This document shows, in pieces, positions 17,718-27,718 of a stretch of 64,000 nucleotides of DNA. Position 1 is the first letter of the stretch. Each line of letters opens with the position of its first letter. The stretch comes from Clostridiales bacterium. GTDB lineage: Bacteria > Bacillota > Clostridia > Lachnospirales > Lachnospiraceae. The stretch spans positions 47,824-111,823 of the forward strand of contig JAJBTU010000024.1 of assembly GCA_020860715.1 (NCBI GenBank), in the 5' to 3' direction. The translations under genes were made by a program, and so were the position numbers. Under the pieces are notes generated by a model, which saw only the letters and a program-made list of their open reading frames with translations, did not search any database and had not been told where the DNA came from.

Positions 17718-19703
17718 CTACAGCATCCGGTACCGAGCCAGACACGCCAGAATCTCCTGCCGTCTCACGGCTGCGGCAGCGCCCGCGCCGTAATTTTTCG
17801 GAGTGACAGAGAGGATCCCGTCTTTCTCGATTTTCTGTGCCGCTTCCTCCGCCAGGGCGGCGGCGGTCTTTTTGCCGTCTGCCATGCGGCCCAGGATATA
17901 CTGCATCAGATAAACCAGGGCAGCGGTCTGGCTCTCATCAACGACCTGTTCCAGATAACGCAGGTCGATCTCCGTCTTGTCCAGACTTAAGGTGTCCCAT
18001 CCGTGCGTGCGCGCCTTCTCGATCTGCTTTGCGCGAACCGGCTTTTTCAGCCAGGCGGTACGTTGTGCTGCTGCTTCCCGGCTCTTCGCTCTTATTTCCG
18101 GCAGAGTTTTCGTCGAATTTTCCTGTTCCTTCACGTTCGCTGTCCCCGGCATGGTTTCTTCGTCCGGCTGCCCGCCGCCATCCTGTGCCATTCCATGACG
18201 CGTACCTTCATATTGCTGCCCGCAGATTTCCTTTGCGCGCGCCGTGATGTCCTTTGCCACATAACAGTCCATCTGCAGCACGGTGTCCGCCGCCGCCAGA
18301 TAATCACCCGAACTGCCCACGACCAGAATCGTCGATACGCCAAGGTCTTCGTACAGACTGCGAATGCTGCGGATGAACGGCCTGATCGGCTCCTTTTCGT
18401 CAGAGACAAGCTGCGCCATGCGCTCATCACGCACCATAAAATTGGTTGCCGAGGTATCCTCATCGATCAACAACACGCGGCTGTCCGCGGCCAGCGCCTC
18501 AACCGTGTTCGCCGCCTGAGAGGTGCTGCCGCTTGCGTTTTCCGTAGAAAACCGGGTCGTGTCCGCATGCGTCGGAAGATTGCGAATAAACATGGAGATA
18601 TCTGTCTCATGGATGCAGCGTCCCTCTTCCGCGCGCAGCTTGAACGCGCTCTGATCCGTGATGACCAGTTCCCTGCCGTCCCCGGCAATGTGGTTGTAAA
18701 CGCCGCGTTCCAGCGCTTTCAAAAGAGTCGATTTTCCGTGAAATCCGCCGCCGGCGATCACCGTTACGCCCTTTTTGATTCCCATACCGCGCACGCATCC
18801 GCGGTGCGGCAGCTGAAGCGTCACCGCCAGACTCTCCGGACTTACAAACTTTACTGCAGCCCCGCCCTGCGCACTGCGCATTTTCATGGGCGGAGCGTCC
18901 TGCCGCCGAGCCTGGCGAGGGGGCGTTTCCATACTTTTCATCGGCCGCTGCGACACGCCGCTCTCCCGCGGCAGTACTGAGCCGTCCGCCACAAAAGCCA
19001 CCAGCCCCAGACCGTCCAGTGCATCCCGTATATACTGCTGGTCGTCCGCCAGCTCTGCAACTGCATCAAGTTCCCGTTTCATCTGCGGATTCAGATGAAA
19101 CGTTTTCTCCGCCGCCTCCGGCAGAAAGTCAAACAATATTTTTTCCAGCTCGCCCGCCGCGATCGTGCGCCCGAATGCCGGAAATCCGACTTCGATCCGC
19201 GCCTCTATTTCATTCTCAGAAATGCACATCGCAGTGCGTTCCAGAATTTCCTGTCCTGCGCGGCAGGCCGTCACGAGGCCGCTCTTACCCGAGCCCCGCC
19301 CCGCGCGCAGCGCATCTGCATGGGCGGGGCAACCTGCCGCCGAGCCTGGCGAGGGGGCGCTTCCCGAGCCCCGCCCCGCGCGACCTTTAAAGCTGTCCGC
19401 TTCCTGCCGAAATGCCGGACGTGACGACGATTCTGCACGAAGATTCCGGTGCAGACGCCGCAGCAGATAATCCTCCACGGCGATCCGGCGGTGACGGTTC
19501 TCAAAATACTGCGGCGCGATATTTCCACGGTTGTGATAAATGATCCGCACCCGCGAGGGCGTCGCGAACGGATCTCCCTGCACATGGTCAATTGCGAGGC
19601 GGTAGGCGCCGAAGTCGTATTCACCCTCCAGCACCTTGTATGCCTTATATCCTTTGTGGTCAATTTCTCTTAACTGTCTTCTCAGTTCTGCCTGTGATCG
19701 CAT
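17718..19703 (-). CDS. ABC-class P-loop ATPase (PF09818-like) carrying two in-frame repeat insertions
   Basis: MRSQAELRRQLREIDHKGYKAYK...IDHVQGDPFATPSRVRI; GIKKGVTVIAGGGFHGKSTLLKALERGVYNHIAGDGRE. Inserted segments METPPRQARRQDAPPMKMRSAQG and GSAPSPGSAAGCPAHADALRAGRG. Confidence 0.88.
   Translation of the reverse strand: MRSQAELRRQLREIDHKGYKAYKVLEGEYDFGAYRLAIDHVQGDPFATPSRVRIIYHNRGNIAPQYFENRHRRIAVEDYLLRRLHRNLRAESSSRPAFRQEADSFKGRAGRGSGSAPSPGSAAGCPAHADALRAGRGSGKSGLVTACRAGQEILERTAMCISENEIEARIEVGFPAFGRTIAAGELEKILFDFLPEAAEKTFHLNPQMKRELDAVAELADDQQYIRDALDGLGLVAFVADGSVLPRESGVSQRPMKSMETPPRQARRQDAPPMKMRSAQGGAAVKFVSPESLAVTLQLPHRGCVRGMGIKKGVTVIAGGGFHGKSTLLKALERGVYNHIAGDGRELVITDQSAFKLRAEEGRCIHETDISMFIRNLPTHADTTRFSTENASGSTSQAANTVEALAADSRVLLIDEDTSATNFMVRDERMAQLVSDEKEPIRPFIRSIRSLYEDLGVSTILVVGSSGDYLAAADTVLQMDCYVAKDITARAKEICGQQYEGTRHGMAQDGGGQPDEETMPGTANVKEQENSTKTLPEIRAKSREAAAQRTAWLKKPVRAKQIEKARTHGWDTLSLDKTEIDLRYLEQVVDESQTAALVYLMQYILGRMADGKKTAAALAEEAAQKIEKDGILSVTPKNYGAGAAAAVRRQEILACLARYRML
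18857..18930 (-). repeat. Hairpin repeat copy R3, in frame inside the ATPase gene
   Basis: agccccgccctgcgcactgcgcattttcatgggcggagcgtcctgccgccgagcctggcgagggggcgtttcc. Confidence 0.85.
19288..19382 (-). repeat. Hairpin repeat copy R4, in frame inside the ATPase gene, flanked by 20-bp direct repeats
   Basis: cccgagccccgccccgcgcg at 19288-19307 and 19363-19382 (75-bp period). Stem GCCCCGCCC/GGGCGGGGC at 19293-19301/19322-19330. Core ccgccgagcctggcgagggggcgcttcc. Confidence 0.88.
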
Positions 19704-20914
19704 TATTTTTCCCACCTGCCGCGAATCTCATCCAGCATCTCCATCACGCGGATCGTATGCGCGTGCGGCATCTCCTCACACTCCAGCTTTCCCGCCTCGA
19801 TCGCGCGCTTGCAGGCAAGGACTTCGTATTCATAGCCCGTGATCTGTTTTGGCTGCGGAATCGTCTCCACCAGCTCATACTCATTGTTGTAAATGCGGAT
19901 TTCCTCAAAGTTGTTGGTGTTTTCCACCTCTATACGGCCTTCCGTTCCAAAAATGATCCCGCGGCGGTCTGAGACCGCTTCCATAGTATTGAACAGTCCC
20001 GCGATTGTTCCGTTCGGATATACCAGATTGACAAACTCGGACTTGTCCACGCCCGTCTCGTGAAGCACCATCGAAGTCGAAAGGCTCTGAATGTCGTCGC
20101 CCAGCACCCAGGTCGCGAAATTCAGGGTATAAACCCCCAGGTCCAGCAGCGCACCGCCGGCCAGATCCGGGCGCACCATGCGCTCCTTGTCCAGAAGAGA
20201 ATAGCCCAGATTCGCGGTCAGACCAACGATTTTGCCAATGCGGCCGCCGCCCGGACGGTTCTCTCCGGCCACAACGTTTTTGTCTTCCCCACAGCTTCCC
20301 ATCGTAGCAGCGCCTGCCGATGCAGCAAAATTCAAAACGGACTGACCCGGCACAGCTGGTTCCCAGCAGCCCTGGCCCACGCGAAGCGTTTCTAAATGGC
20401 CAGGGCAATCTGCCCTCGCCGGGTGGCATCCTCGCCCTTCGGGCGGGATATCCGCCGAGCCTTGGGAGGGGGCGCTTCCCGTAAAAGCATCCTCTCCAAA
20501 CAGCAGCTCTCTTATCTTTACCGACTGCGGTGTATAGCGTGTCCACATCGCCTCCGTGATAAAGACCTTCTTCTCATGCGCCAGCTCCAGCACCTCCCGT
20601 GCTTCCGCCGCATTCTGAGTGAACGCCTTTTCACACAGCACCGGCTTTCCATGATTGATACACAGCTTCGCATGCTCGCAGTGCAGCGAGTGCGGCGTAG
20701 CGATATAGACCAGCTCTACCTGATCATCGCACAGCATTTCCTCATAGCTTCCGTAAGACGTTTCCGCCCCGTATTTTTCGGCAAACGCCTTTGCCCGCTC
20801 TCCGTCGCGGGCCGCGATCGCGTACAGGTTCACCTCATCCATCCGGGCTACCGTTTCCGCCATCGTCGTTGCGATTCTTCCGGCTCCTAAAATTGCAAGA
20901 TTCAGTTTTTTCAT
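19703..20914 (-). CDS. Gfo/Idh/MocA family oxidoreductase with a large in-frame insertion
   Basis: MKKLNLAILGAGRIATTMAETVARMDEVNLYAIAARDGERAKAFAEKYGAE; VLCEKAFTQNAAEAREVLELA; the segment GSAPSQGSADIPPEGRGCHPARADCPGHLETLRVGQG... is not expected in this fold. Confidence 0.9.
   Translation of the reverse strand: MKKLNLAILGAGRIATTMAETVARMDEVNLYAIAARDGERAKAFAEKYGAETSYGSYEEMLCDDQVELVYIATPHSLHCEHAKLCINHGKPVLCEKAFTQNAAEAREVLELAHEKKVFITEAMWTRYTPQSVKIRELLFGEDAFTGSAPSQGSADIPPEGRGCHPARADCPGHLETLRVGQGCWEPAVPGQSVLNFAASAGAATMGSCGEDKNVVAGENRPGGGRIGKIVGLTANLGYSLLDKERMVRPDLAGGALLDLGVYTLNFATWVLGDDIQSLSTSMVLHETGVDKSEFVNLVYPNGTIAGLFNTMEAVSDRRGIIFGTEGRIEVENTNNFEEIRIYNNEYELVETIPQPKQITGYEYEVLACKRAIEAGKLECEEMPHAHTIRVMEMLDEIRGRWEK
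20369..20480 (-). repeat. Hairpin repeat copy R5, in frame inside the oxidoreductase gene
   Basis: Stem GCCCTGGCC (20369-20377)/GGCCAGGGC (20398-20406), then ctgccctcgccgggtggcatcctcgcccttcgggcgggatatccgccgagccttgggagggggcgcttcc. Confidence 0.88.
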
Positions 20915-21002
20915 AGATGCATCTCCTTTTCCCTGTATAGATCTATCTGGTGCCGTCCCGTCGCGGCACTGTCATTTTCGGCAGGATGCCGCATATTCTC
21001 CG

Positions 21003-21995
21003 TCACGCAAACACAGCCGCCGCCCACAGCACAATGCGCAAAAACAGGTTTGACTCATACAGCCAGGTAAGCAGGCTGCTCTCTTCCACCATCGAAAGGA
21101 TCTGGGCTCCGACACTGGTCGTCTGCAGAACGGTCAGGATCAGGAAAAACAGCCACAGCAGAAACAGCGCTTCTACAATGCCAAGCACCGCGCCCGCCAG
21201 ACGGTTTACGAGCCCGATCACCGGGAAATGCGCGATCATATCCAGTACCATGATCAGCAGCCGCAGTATAATATGCACAAGAAGTACGGCCACAACAAAA
21301 GAAATAACATTCAGGATCATCGTTGCAATATAAGCGATGATATACCCCTGAAAGTTCGAGACGTCAAGAGCCTCATATCCGTCGTCATTGTTGTTATTGA
21401 CCAGCATATCTTTGATCACTTCCGGCAGCGGAAGACTGTCTATGATCTCATTCTGTGTACTTTTGCTGATCGACAGTGAGCCGCTCTCACTCCCGTCGTC
21501 GTCCGAACCGCTGTCTGTATCTGAACTGCTGTCTGAGAACAGCTGAGAGATATACTCGCCAAGATACTGCTCTTTGTATTCCTCCAGTTCCTCATCCGTA
21601 AGGGAATCGATCATGGAAGCATACTCTCCGTATCCATACTGCTCCAGAAGCTGTTTGGTCTCTTCCCGGGTCAAGTTTGCCAGATAATCACTCACACTTG
21701 CAGTCCCGGACGATTCGGATGTCCCGGAAGAGCCCGTCGTCCCGGAAGAACCGGTGGACGAAGCGAGGATCTGACTGACCATCACATTTTCACACTGCTC
21801 AACGATATAATCATAAACAGATGTATTGTCTTTTATAAATTCCGTCACATGGGGCAGCAGCAGCGACACAAGCGCAACCGAGAGCACCAGCGAAAGCATC
21901 GTGGCCAGCTTTTTGACAAAGCCACGGCAAAAGCCGGAAATAATAAATGCTGCCGTCACAACAATGATAACAATTTCCAGTATATTGATTTTCAT
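21003..21995 (-). CDS. CvpA-like membrane protein with Ser/Thr/Gly and Asp-rich insertions
   Basis: Start re-assigned to MKINILEIVIIVVTAAFIISGFCRGFVKKLATMLSLVLSVALVSLLLP. Confidence 0.75.
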   Translation of the reverse strand: MKINILEIVIIVVTAAFIISGFCRGFVKKLATMLSLVLSVALVSLLLPHVTEFIKDNTSVYDYIVEQCENVMVSQILASSTGSSGTTGSSGTSESSGTASVSDYLANLTREETKQLLEQYGYGEYASMIDSLTDEELEEYKEQYLGEYISQLFSDSSSDTDSGSDDDGSESGSLSISKSTQNEIIDSLPLPEVIKDMLVNNNNDDGYEALDVSNFQGYIIAYIATMILNVISFVVAVLLVHIILRLLIMVLDMIAHFPVIGLVNRLAGAVLGIVEALFLLWLFFLILTVLQTTSVGAQILSMVEESSLLTWLYESNLFLRIVLWAAAVFA

Positions 21996-22074
21996 AACTT
22001 TCTCCTTTATTTGTTCTGTGCAGACTCTGCCCCGGACGATATCCCGATCGTCCTTCTCCGATGGCCGACCGGGT

Positions 22075-23382
22075 TCAGCAGATCCGGATCCGGTCAAAAC
22101 TGTTCTTCGTGATCACCAGATACCGGCGAAATTCCCCGAAGTAAAAAACATCCTCAATCTCCTTTTCATACGCGGAAGAAAACCGCAGGATGCCGCTTTT
22201 TGTATAAGTGCTGACCGATGTGGAAGTGATCAGCAGAATCTGTCCGTTCTGTATCCTGATTTCATCAAAATCTGCGTTCACTCCCGCAGAGGTCTTCTGT
22301 TTTCCGCGGTAATTATACAGCTCCATCCGGTATTTGTACTCGCCTGATATATCTGAAAACAGAAAACCAATCGTATCATCATCGTAAAAACAGCTCACAA
22401 TCTCTTCATCGAAATCCTGCGCCGCGGTCTTTGCCATCGAGCTGCCTCCAAATACGGCAAAGCCATCATCCGCAATAGCAGCCGCGGTAGAGTTGTCCAT
22501 AAAGTACACCTGCGGCACAGCGCTGCCGGAAAAGGTTTCGCTGCTGATCTCATGGTCAGAATCGGTATCTCCGCCGGATCCGAAGTCATAAAAGACCACG
22601 GTTGACGTCATGACGCCCTCATCAATCCCCAGATAAGAAACGACCATCTTTTCCCCGTTCGGAGACAGGTCGACATCCAGCGGATAGCCGGAATCCGAGA
22701 TTGTCGTTTTGTCGTTGGCAATGTTGTTGCCCTCCGCATCGTAAAGGCGGATCCATGTCACATCATCATCCTGCAGCACGACCGCCACCACACCCTGATT
22801 GGAAACACGAACTTTCAGGATCGGCAGCAGGCAGGTAAAGTTTCCGAGCAGGCCGTCCTCATTTACCACATATACCTGTGTGCCCTGCTGCTCCGCTATC
22901 ACCATCGTTGTGCCGCAGACGTCCACGATCGGCGCCTGCATGCTATAGGTAATGCTCCATTTTACCTCGTTTTTGCGCGTCACACAGGAGACTCCGTCTG
23001 AATTATAGCGGTACAGATATTTGCCGACCGCCTCATACTGTGTGCCCGATGTTATCGAATTTTCAATGGATTTTGAGATCACATAGTCGCCAAACGTATG
23101 GGTCCGGTTGTAAAGATAAAATCCCAGCGCCACACACAGAATCAGAGCGGCAAGCACTCCCTGCAGAATCCGGCGCCGCCTGCGGTTTTGCGCCAGCCGC
23201 TCCTCCAGCGTCAGTTCCTGTTCCATTCCGCTGCCGGAAAGATCTCCCGGTTCACCGGATGCTTCCGCACCGGTATCATAACTGTCATAAAGAGCATCCA
23301 GATCCACATCATCAGAGGCGCCCGAAGCCATCAGCCACCCCTTTATTTTTTGAAATCGTTCTTTCCACTTATTTTTATCCAT
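22075..23382 (-). CDS. DUF5711-like membrane-anchored protein
   Basis: N-terminal cytoplasmic tail, single TM (ILQGVLAALILCVALGFYLYN), beta-rich domain with SPNGEKMVVSYL; adjacent to the CvpA-like gene. Confidence 0.65.
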   Translation of the reverse strand: MDKNKWKERFQKIKGWLMASGASDDVDLDALYDSYDTGAEASGEPGDLSGSGMEQELTLEERLAQNRRRRRILQGVLAALILCVALGFYLYNRTHTFGDYVISKSIENSITSGTQYEAVGKYLYRYNSDGVSCVTRKNEVKWSITYSMQAPIVDVCGTTMVIAEQQGTQVYVVNEDGLLGNFTCLLPILKVRVSNQGVVAVVLQDDDVTWIRLYDAEGNNIANDKTTISDSGYPLDVDLSPNGEKMVVSYLGIDEGVMTSTVVFYDFGSGGDTDSDHEISSETFSGSAVPQVYFMDNSTAAAIADDGFAVFGGSSMAKTAAQDFDEEIVSCFYDDDTIGFLFSDISGEYKYRMELYNYRGKQKTSAGVNADFDEIRIQNGQILLITSTSVSTYTKSGILRFSSAYEKEIEDVFYFGEFRRYLVITKNSFDRIRIC

Positions 23383-23495
23383 ATTTTTATTTATACAATC
23401 CTTTGTCCTGTCGGCGTCCTGACATGATACTTTTTTATGGACGATACCATGATTCTACCATGCAGGGTCTGAAATAACAAGATTGTTTCTGATTT

Positions 23496-24890
23496 TTACG
23501 GAAGCACGATTTTCTGTCCGGGCAGGATCAGATCCGCGTCATCGATTCCATTTGCCTCGCAGAGTTCCTCCAGACGATCCAGACTTCCGTAATATTTCGC
23601 ACAGATTTCCGCCAGCGTATCTCCCGTGCGGATGACATAGGAAGCCTGCACCTGCCGGCTCGCCGCCGTTACGACAGTTTCCGTATCAGAAGTCCCGCCT
23701 GTATCAGATGCCGATTCTGTGTCACTTCCCGCATTCGTATCAGACGCCGGCTCCGTGTCACTTCCCGCATTCGTATCAGACGCCGGCTCCGTGTCACTTC
23801 CCGCATTCGTATCAGACGCCGGCTCTGTGTCACTTCCCACATTCGTATCAGACGCCGGCTCTGCATCACTGGTTTCGCTCGTATCATCAATCGTTTCAGA
23901 GGCCGTCATTTCAGCAGTTTCATCGTCTGCCCAGAACGCATCCGACCCTGCCAGAATATCCGCGGAAGCAGCCTCCTCTGTGTTCGCACTGTCCGCCGCC
24001 TCCGATATTGTTTCTGACACAGTTCCTGCTGCAGTTTCATCTGAGGATGTTTCCTCGAAATCCGACCGGGAATCCTGCGCTTCCTCCAGAGAAGCGTTCG
24101 ACGTTCCGGCCACATCTGCCGCCTGGCGCAGATCTGACACACGATTTACCGCAATCACACCGACAAGCAGCGCTCCCACCACAAAGAAAGAGCTCGCCAG
24201 CTTCAGAAAACTCCTGCTTTTCTCTTCCGCTTTGCTCTTTACTTTCTCGCGGAAGCTGATAATTGCCTTATCCGGAGCACTCTCCTTCTCCACGCTCGAC
24301 TCGCCAAACAATTCCGAGAGATACTCCTGCATCTGCCGGTTCTGCTCGTAAAACACAAAATAGCCTCCAATGCCCTCATACCGCTCTCCATCCAGCCAGT
24401 ACAGCCGTTCCTCCTGATCCTGCAGATGATAGAGCATCTGCTTTGTTTCCGGGATCTGCTGCGCCAGCTCTTCCATCCGCGCCGTTTCACAGGTCCCAAT
24501 CACACAGGAACCCACGGCCTGATTTCCCGGAAAATACGTTTCCCGTTCTCTGTGAAGCCGTTCCCACCGGCCCTCCGGAACCTCAGGCTCATCTTTCGGC
24601 TTCTTTTTGACAGCCTCCTTTTCTTTCTCCTGTTTTATACCGGTATCTTCTCCTCCGCTTTGAACGGCTTCCGCTTCGTCAGGGATCTCCATAATCCCCC
24701 GTACGAACACATACTCCGTATCCTCCGTGTATTTGCGTTCTCCCAGCAAAATCCCAAGGAAGTTCCCGCTCCTTCTCTTTTCCATCTTCTGTATGTAAGT
24801 CACCACATAATCTTCCAGGTATATTTTTTGTCTGCCCTGTATCTCTCCGATCTGTCGTATGTTTTTAGGCAGTAAATTTTCATTCCCCAT
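23496..24890 (-). CDS. LysM domain-containing protein with single TM and 12-aa tandem repeats
   Basis: C-terminal YVIRTGDTLAEICAKYYGSLDRLEELCEANGIDDADLILPGQKIVLP; repeat SDTEPASDTNAG. Confidence 0.88.
   Translation of the reverse strand: MGNENLLPKNIRQIGEIQGRQKIYLEDYVVTYIQKMEKRRSGNFLGILLGERKYTEDTEYVFVRGIMEIPDEAEAVQSGGEDTGIKQEKEKEAVKKKPKDEPEVPEGRWERLHRERETYFPGNQAVGSCVIGTCETARMEELAQQIPETKQMLYHLQDQEERLYWLDGERYEGIGGYFVFYEQNRQMQEYLSELFGESSVEKESAPDKAIISFREKVKSKAEEKSRSFLKLASSFFVVGALLVGVIAVNRVSDLRQAADVAGTSNASLEEAQDSRSDFEETSSDETAAGTVSETISEAADSANTEEAASADILAGSDAFWADDETAEMTASETIDDTSETSDAEPASDTNVGSDTEPASDTNAGSDTEPASDTNAGSDTEPASDTNAGSDTESASDTGGTSDTETVVTAASRQVQASYVIRTGDTLAEICAKYYGSLDRLEELCEANGIDDADLILPGQKIVLP
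23708..23875 (-). repeat. 36-bp coding tandem repeat (about 4.5 copies)
   Basis: Unit cgtatcagacgccggctccgtgtcacttcccgcatt. Confidence 0.85.
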
Positions 24891-25166
24891 AATCCGCACA
24901 CTCCTTTTCCCGGGCTTCCTCCCGCCGCGCCCGCCGGCTCCCGGTGGGGCAGGGGCGCTTACGCCAAAGTCTCCGCAGAGAATTACCTTACTATATACTT
25001 TATGCAGAATTTAGCATTTTATGGTTAAAAGAAAAAAATTTGTTTTCCATTTGCTGTGCTGAATATTTTTTCTCCGGCCGGATAGACTGATACTAACAGT
25101 AATTTCAGCGGTGACGTCCGCCGCCACAGACAGACGCCTCATGACGCATCGCGGAAAGGAATCAAC

Positions 25167-25871
25167 ATGTCAGTCCCGGGGTTTATCCTGACCGGCCCGC
25201 ACAGCCGGCGGACATCGGATGCCTACGGCTCCCATCCGCTCAGTTCCGGTCAGCTTGCGCAGCTGCTGTCAGCCGCCGAGGCCTTCCGCGCAAATCCGGT
25301 CATTCTCTGCATCGGCACGGACCGCATTGTCGGAGACAGCCTGGGTCCGCTCACCGGCACCCTTCTGCAGAAACGCGCTGGAAACTCTCTTGCCGTCTAT
25401 GGCACTCTGGACTCTCCCGTGCATGCCTGCAATCTGGCAGAAACACTCGCGCAGATAAAAAAAGAGCATCCGGACAGCGCCATAATCGCTGTGGATGCTT
25501 CTCTTGGATCTCATTATAAAGTTGGCTCTGTGCTGGTTCGCCCCGGCAGTATCCGTCCCGGTCTGGGCGTCAGAAAAGACCTGCCGGCCGCGGGGGACAT
25601 CTCCATCATCGGTATTGCCGGTGTTCAGAGCCGCCGGCCATACCTTGTACTGCAGACGGTGCGTCTGTCCGTGATCATGTCGATGGCGGAACAGATCTGT
25701 GACTGTATTCTTGGCACGATTCCCGGCGGACCCGGCACCTGCTGTCAGGCTGCGCCAAAACACCGTCTCTGCTCTACAGTTCCACCCGTCCCTCCAGCGC
25801 ACGAAGAAGCGTCATCTCGTCTGTGTACTCCAGATCACCGCCGACAGGCACACCGCTCGCAATGCGGGTGA
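25167..25871 (+). CDS. Spore protease YyaC-like, with C-terminal extension overlapping recR
   Basis: [26 protein letters not shown]...[14 protein letters not shown]...[10 protein letters not shown]...[32 protein letters not shown]. Confidence 0.85.
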   Translation: MSVPGFILTGPHSRRTSDAYGSHPLSSGQLAQLLSAAEAFRANPVILCIGTDRIVGDSLGPLTGTLLQKRAGNSLAVYGTLDSPVHACNLAETLAQIKKEHPDSAIIAVDASLGSHYKVGSVLVRPGSIRPGLGVRKDLPAAGDISIIGIAGVQSRRPYLVLQTVRLSVIMSMAEQICDCILGTIPGGPGTCCQAAPKHRLCSTVPPVPPAHEEASSRLCTPDHRRQAHRSQCG

Positions 25872-26370
25872 CTTTGATGCCGGTCGGCTTGATCAGCTTG
25901 CTGATATACATGGCGGTCGTCTCTCCCTCCAGGCTGGAATTTGTCGCGATGATGACCTCATTCACATCACCTTCGAGGCGCTTGATCAGCTCCTTCAGGC
26001 GAATATCGCCCGGCCCGATTCCGAGCATCGGGGAGATTGCGCCGTGCAGCACATGGTACACGCCCTCATATTTTCCGGTCTTCTCATACGCAGCCAGGTC
26101 TCTGGTCGTCTCGACCACCATGATCGTCTTTTTGTCACGCGCCGGATTGCTGCAGATCGGGCAGATTTCCTGGTCCGTCAGCGTGCAGCATTCTTTGCAG
26201 TAGCGAACATTTTCCCGTGCGTCCGTGATCGCGTCTGTCAGCTGCTTTACACGGTCTTCCGGCATATGGATCAGGTGAAAAGCCAGCCGCTGCGCGGATT
26301 TGTTCCCGATCCCCGGCAGCGCGGAGAGCTGCTCGATCAGCTTCGACATTCGTTTTCCGTAGTAATCCAT
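25774..26370 (-). CDS. recR: Recombination mediator RecR
   Basis: [54 protein letters not shown]. Confidence 0.95.
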   Translation of the reverse strand: MDYYGKRMSKLIEQLSALPGIGNKSAQRLAFHLIHMPEDRVKQLTDAITDARENVRYCKECCTLTDQEICPICSNPARDKKTIMVVETTRDLAAYEKTGKYEGVYHVLHGAISPMLGIGPGDIRLKELIKRLEGDVNEVIIATNSSLEGETTAMYISKLIKPTGIKVTRIASGVPVGGDLEYTDEMTLLRALEGRVEL

Positions 26371-26720
26371 CAGAATCCGAATCCTCCAAGTCCTCCCATG
26401 CCGCCTGTATACTTAGACATCATGGCAGCCGCCTCTTCCTCTACTTTGCGCAGTGCCTCATTGGTCGCCGCCACGATCAGATCCTGCAGCATCTCAATGT
26501 CGTCAGGATCCACGACTTCCTCCGCGAGCGTCACTTTCTTTACCTCTCTTTTACCGGAAATGGTCACCTCGACCGCGCCTCCTCCGGCCGTCGCTGTAAA
26601 TTCTTTCTCCTCAAGCGCCTGCTGATTCTCTTCCATCTGTCTCTGCATCTTCTGCGCCTGCTTCATCAGGTTGTTCATATTTCCGGGCATTCCGCCCTGA
26701 AAACCGCCTCGCTTTGCCAT
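26370..26720 (-). CDS. YbaB/EbfC nucleoid-associated protein
   Basis: [25 protein letters not shown]...[41 protein letters not shown]. Confidence 0.93.
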   Translation of the reverse strand: MAKRGGFQGGMPGNMNNLMKQAQKMQRQMEENQQALEEKEFTATAGGGAVEVTISGKREVKKVTLAEEVVDPDDIEMLQDLIVAATNEALRKVEEEAAAMMSKYTGGMGGLGGFGF

Positions 26721-26880
26721 AATGCTCTCCTTTATCTGTTTAAAATTCAGTGCCGGAATATAAGTCCGGCCATAAAAGCCTGCCCGATTGTTACGCCCAT
26801 TCTACTACAAAAATCCATCTATTGCCACCGAAATTATCATTTTTATGCAGGGGATCCGGCCATGGCACTGCCTGTATTGT

Positions 26881-27663
26881 TCACTCCATATCCGCCGCAT
26901 ACAGCGCCGCGCCCAGCGCTCCGCAGAGCTGCGCTTTTTCACTGATGATCAGCTTCGTGCCGAGACGCTCCTCGAGTGTCTTTACCAGACCCCGGTTCTG
27001 CGCCACGCCGCCTGTCATCATATAGGCTTCCTCGCCTCCGACGCGCTTCACGAGCGACGCCGTCTTTGCCGCGACCGCCTTATTCAGGCCATGAACGATA
27101 TCGTCCGGCTTTTTGTTCTGCGCGATCAGCGAGACGACCTCCGACTCTGCGAACACCGTGCACATGCTGGAAATCGTGATGTCCTCATCGTAGGATAATC
27201 CGGCCTTTCCGATCTCGTCCAGCGACATTTCCATCGTCCGCGCCATCATCTCCAGAAAACGCCCGGTACCCGCCGCACACTTATCGTTCATGACAAAATT
27301 CTTCACGGAGCCGTCCGAATCCAGCCGGATGACCTTGCTGTCCTGCCCGCCGATGTCGACGACTGTCCGCACCGAAGGATCCAGAAAATGCGCGCCTCTC
27401 GCGTGACAGGTGATCTCCGTAATGCTCTTATCCCCGACCTGAATTGCCGTGCGCCCGTACCCTGTGGTAACTACCGCGTCGATATCCTCCCGGTCCAGAT
27501 GCGCCTGTTCCAGTGCCTGCTCCAGTGCCCGTTCTGCGCCGATTGCAGCGCCTGCCCCGGTCGGCAGGATGATGCCGGCCACGATTTCTTTTTCCTTATT
27601 TAAAATCACCACGTCCGTACTCGTCGATCCGCTGTCGATTCCCGCAAAATATCCTTTTCCCAT
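26881..27663 (-). CDS. Acyl-CoA dehydratase activase (BadF/HgdC type)
   Basis: YFAGIDSGSTSTDVVILN; DIGGQDSKVIRLDSDG; NDKCAAGTGRFLEMMA. Confidence 0.92.
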   Translation of the reverse strand: MGKGYFAGIDSGSTSTDVVILNKEKEIVAGIILPTGAGAAIGAERALEQALEQAHLDREDIDAVVTTGYGRTAIQVGDKSITEITCHARGAHFLDPSVRTVVDIGGQDSKVIRLDSDGSVKNFVMNDKCAAGTGRFLEMMARTMEMSLDEIGKAGLSYDEDITISSMCTVFAESEVVSLIAQNKKPDDIVHGLNKAVAAKTASLVKRVGGEEAYMMTGGVAQNRGLVKTLEERLGTKLIISEKAQLCGALGAALYAADME

Positions 27664-27718
27664 ATGCGCTTCCTTTCCCTGCCGTTCCGGCGTGATGCCG
27701 CCCTCACCTGCTTTTTCA

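Noticed and set aside
23708-23875. Possible CRISPR array
   Set aside because: Contiguous 36-bp coding tandem repeat with no unique spacers.
24910-24965. cccgccggctcccggtggggcaggggcgcttacg as a seventh copy of the R1-R6 repeat
   Set aside because: Only weak similarity to the core; no clear stem. Too uncertain without a model search.
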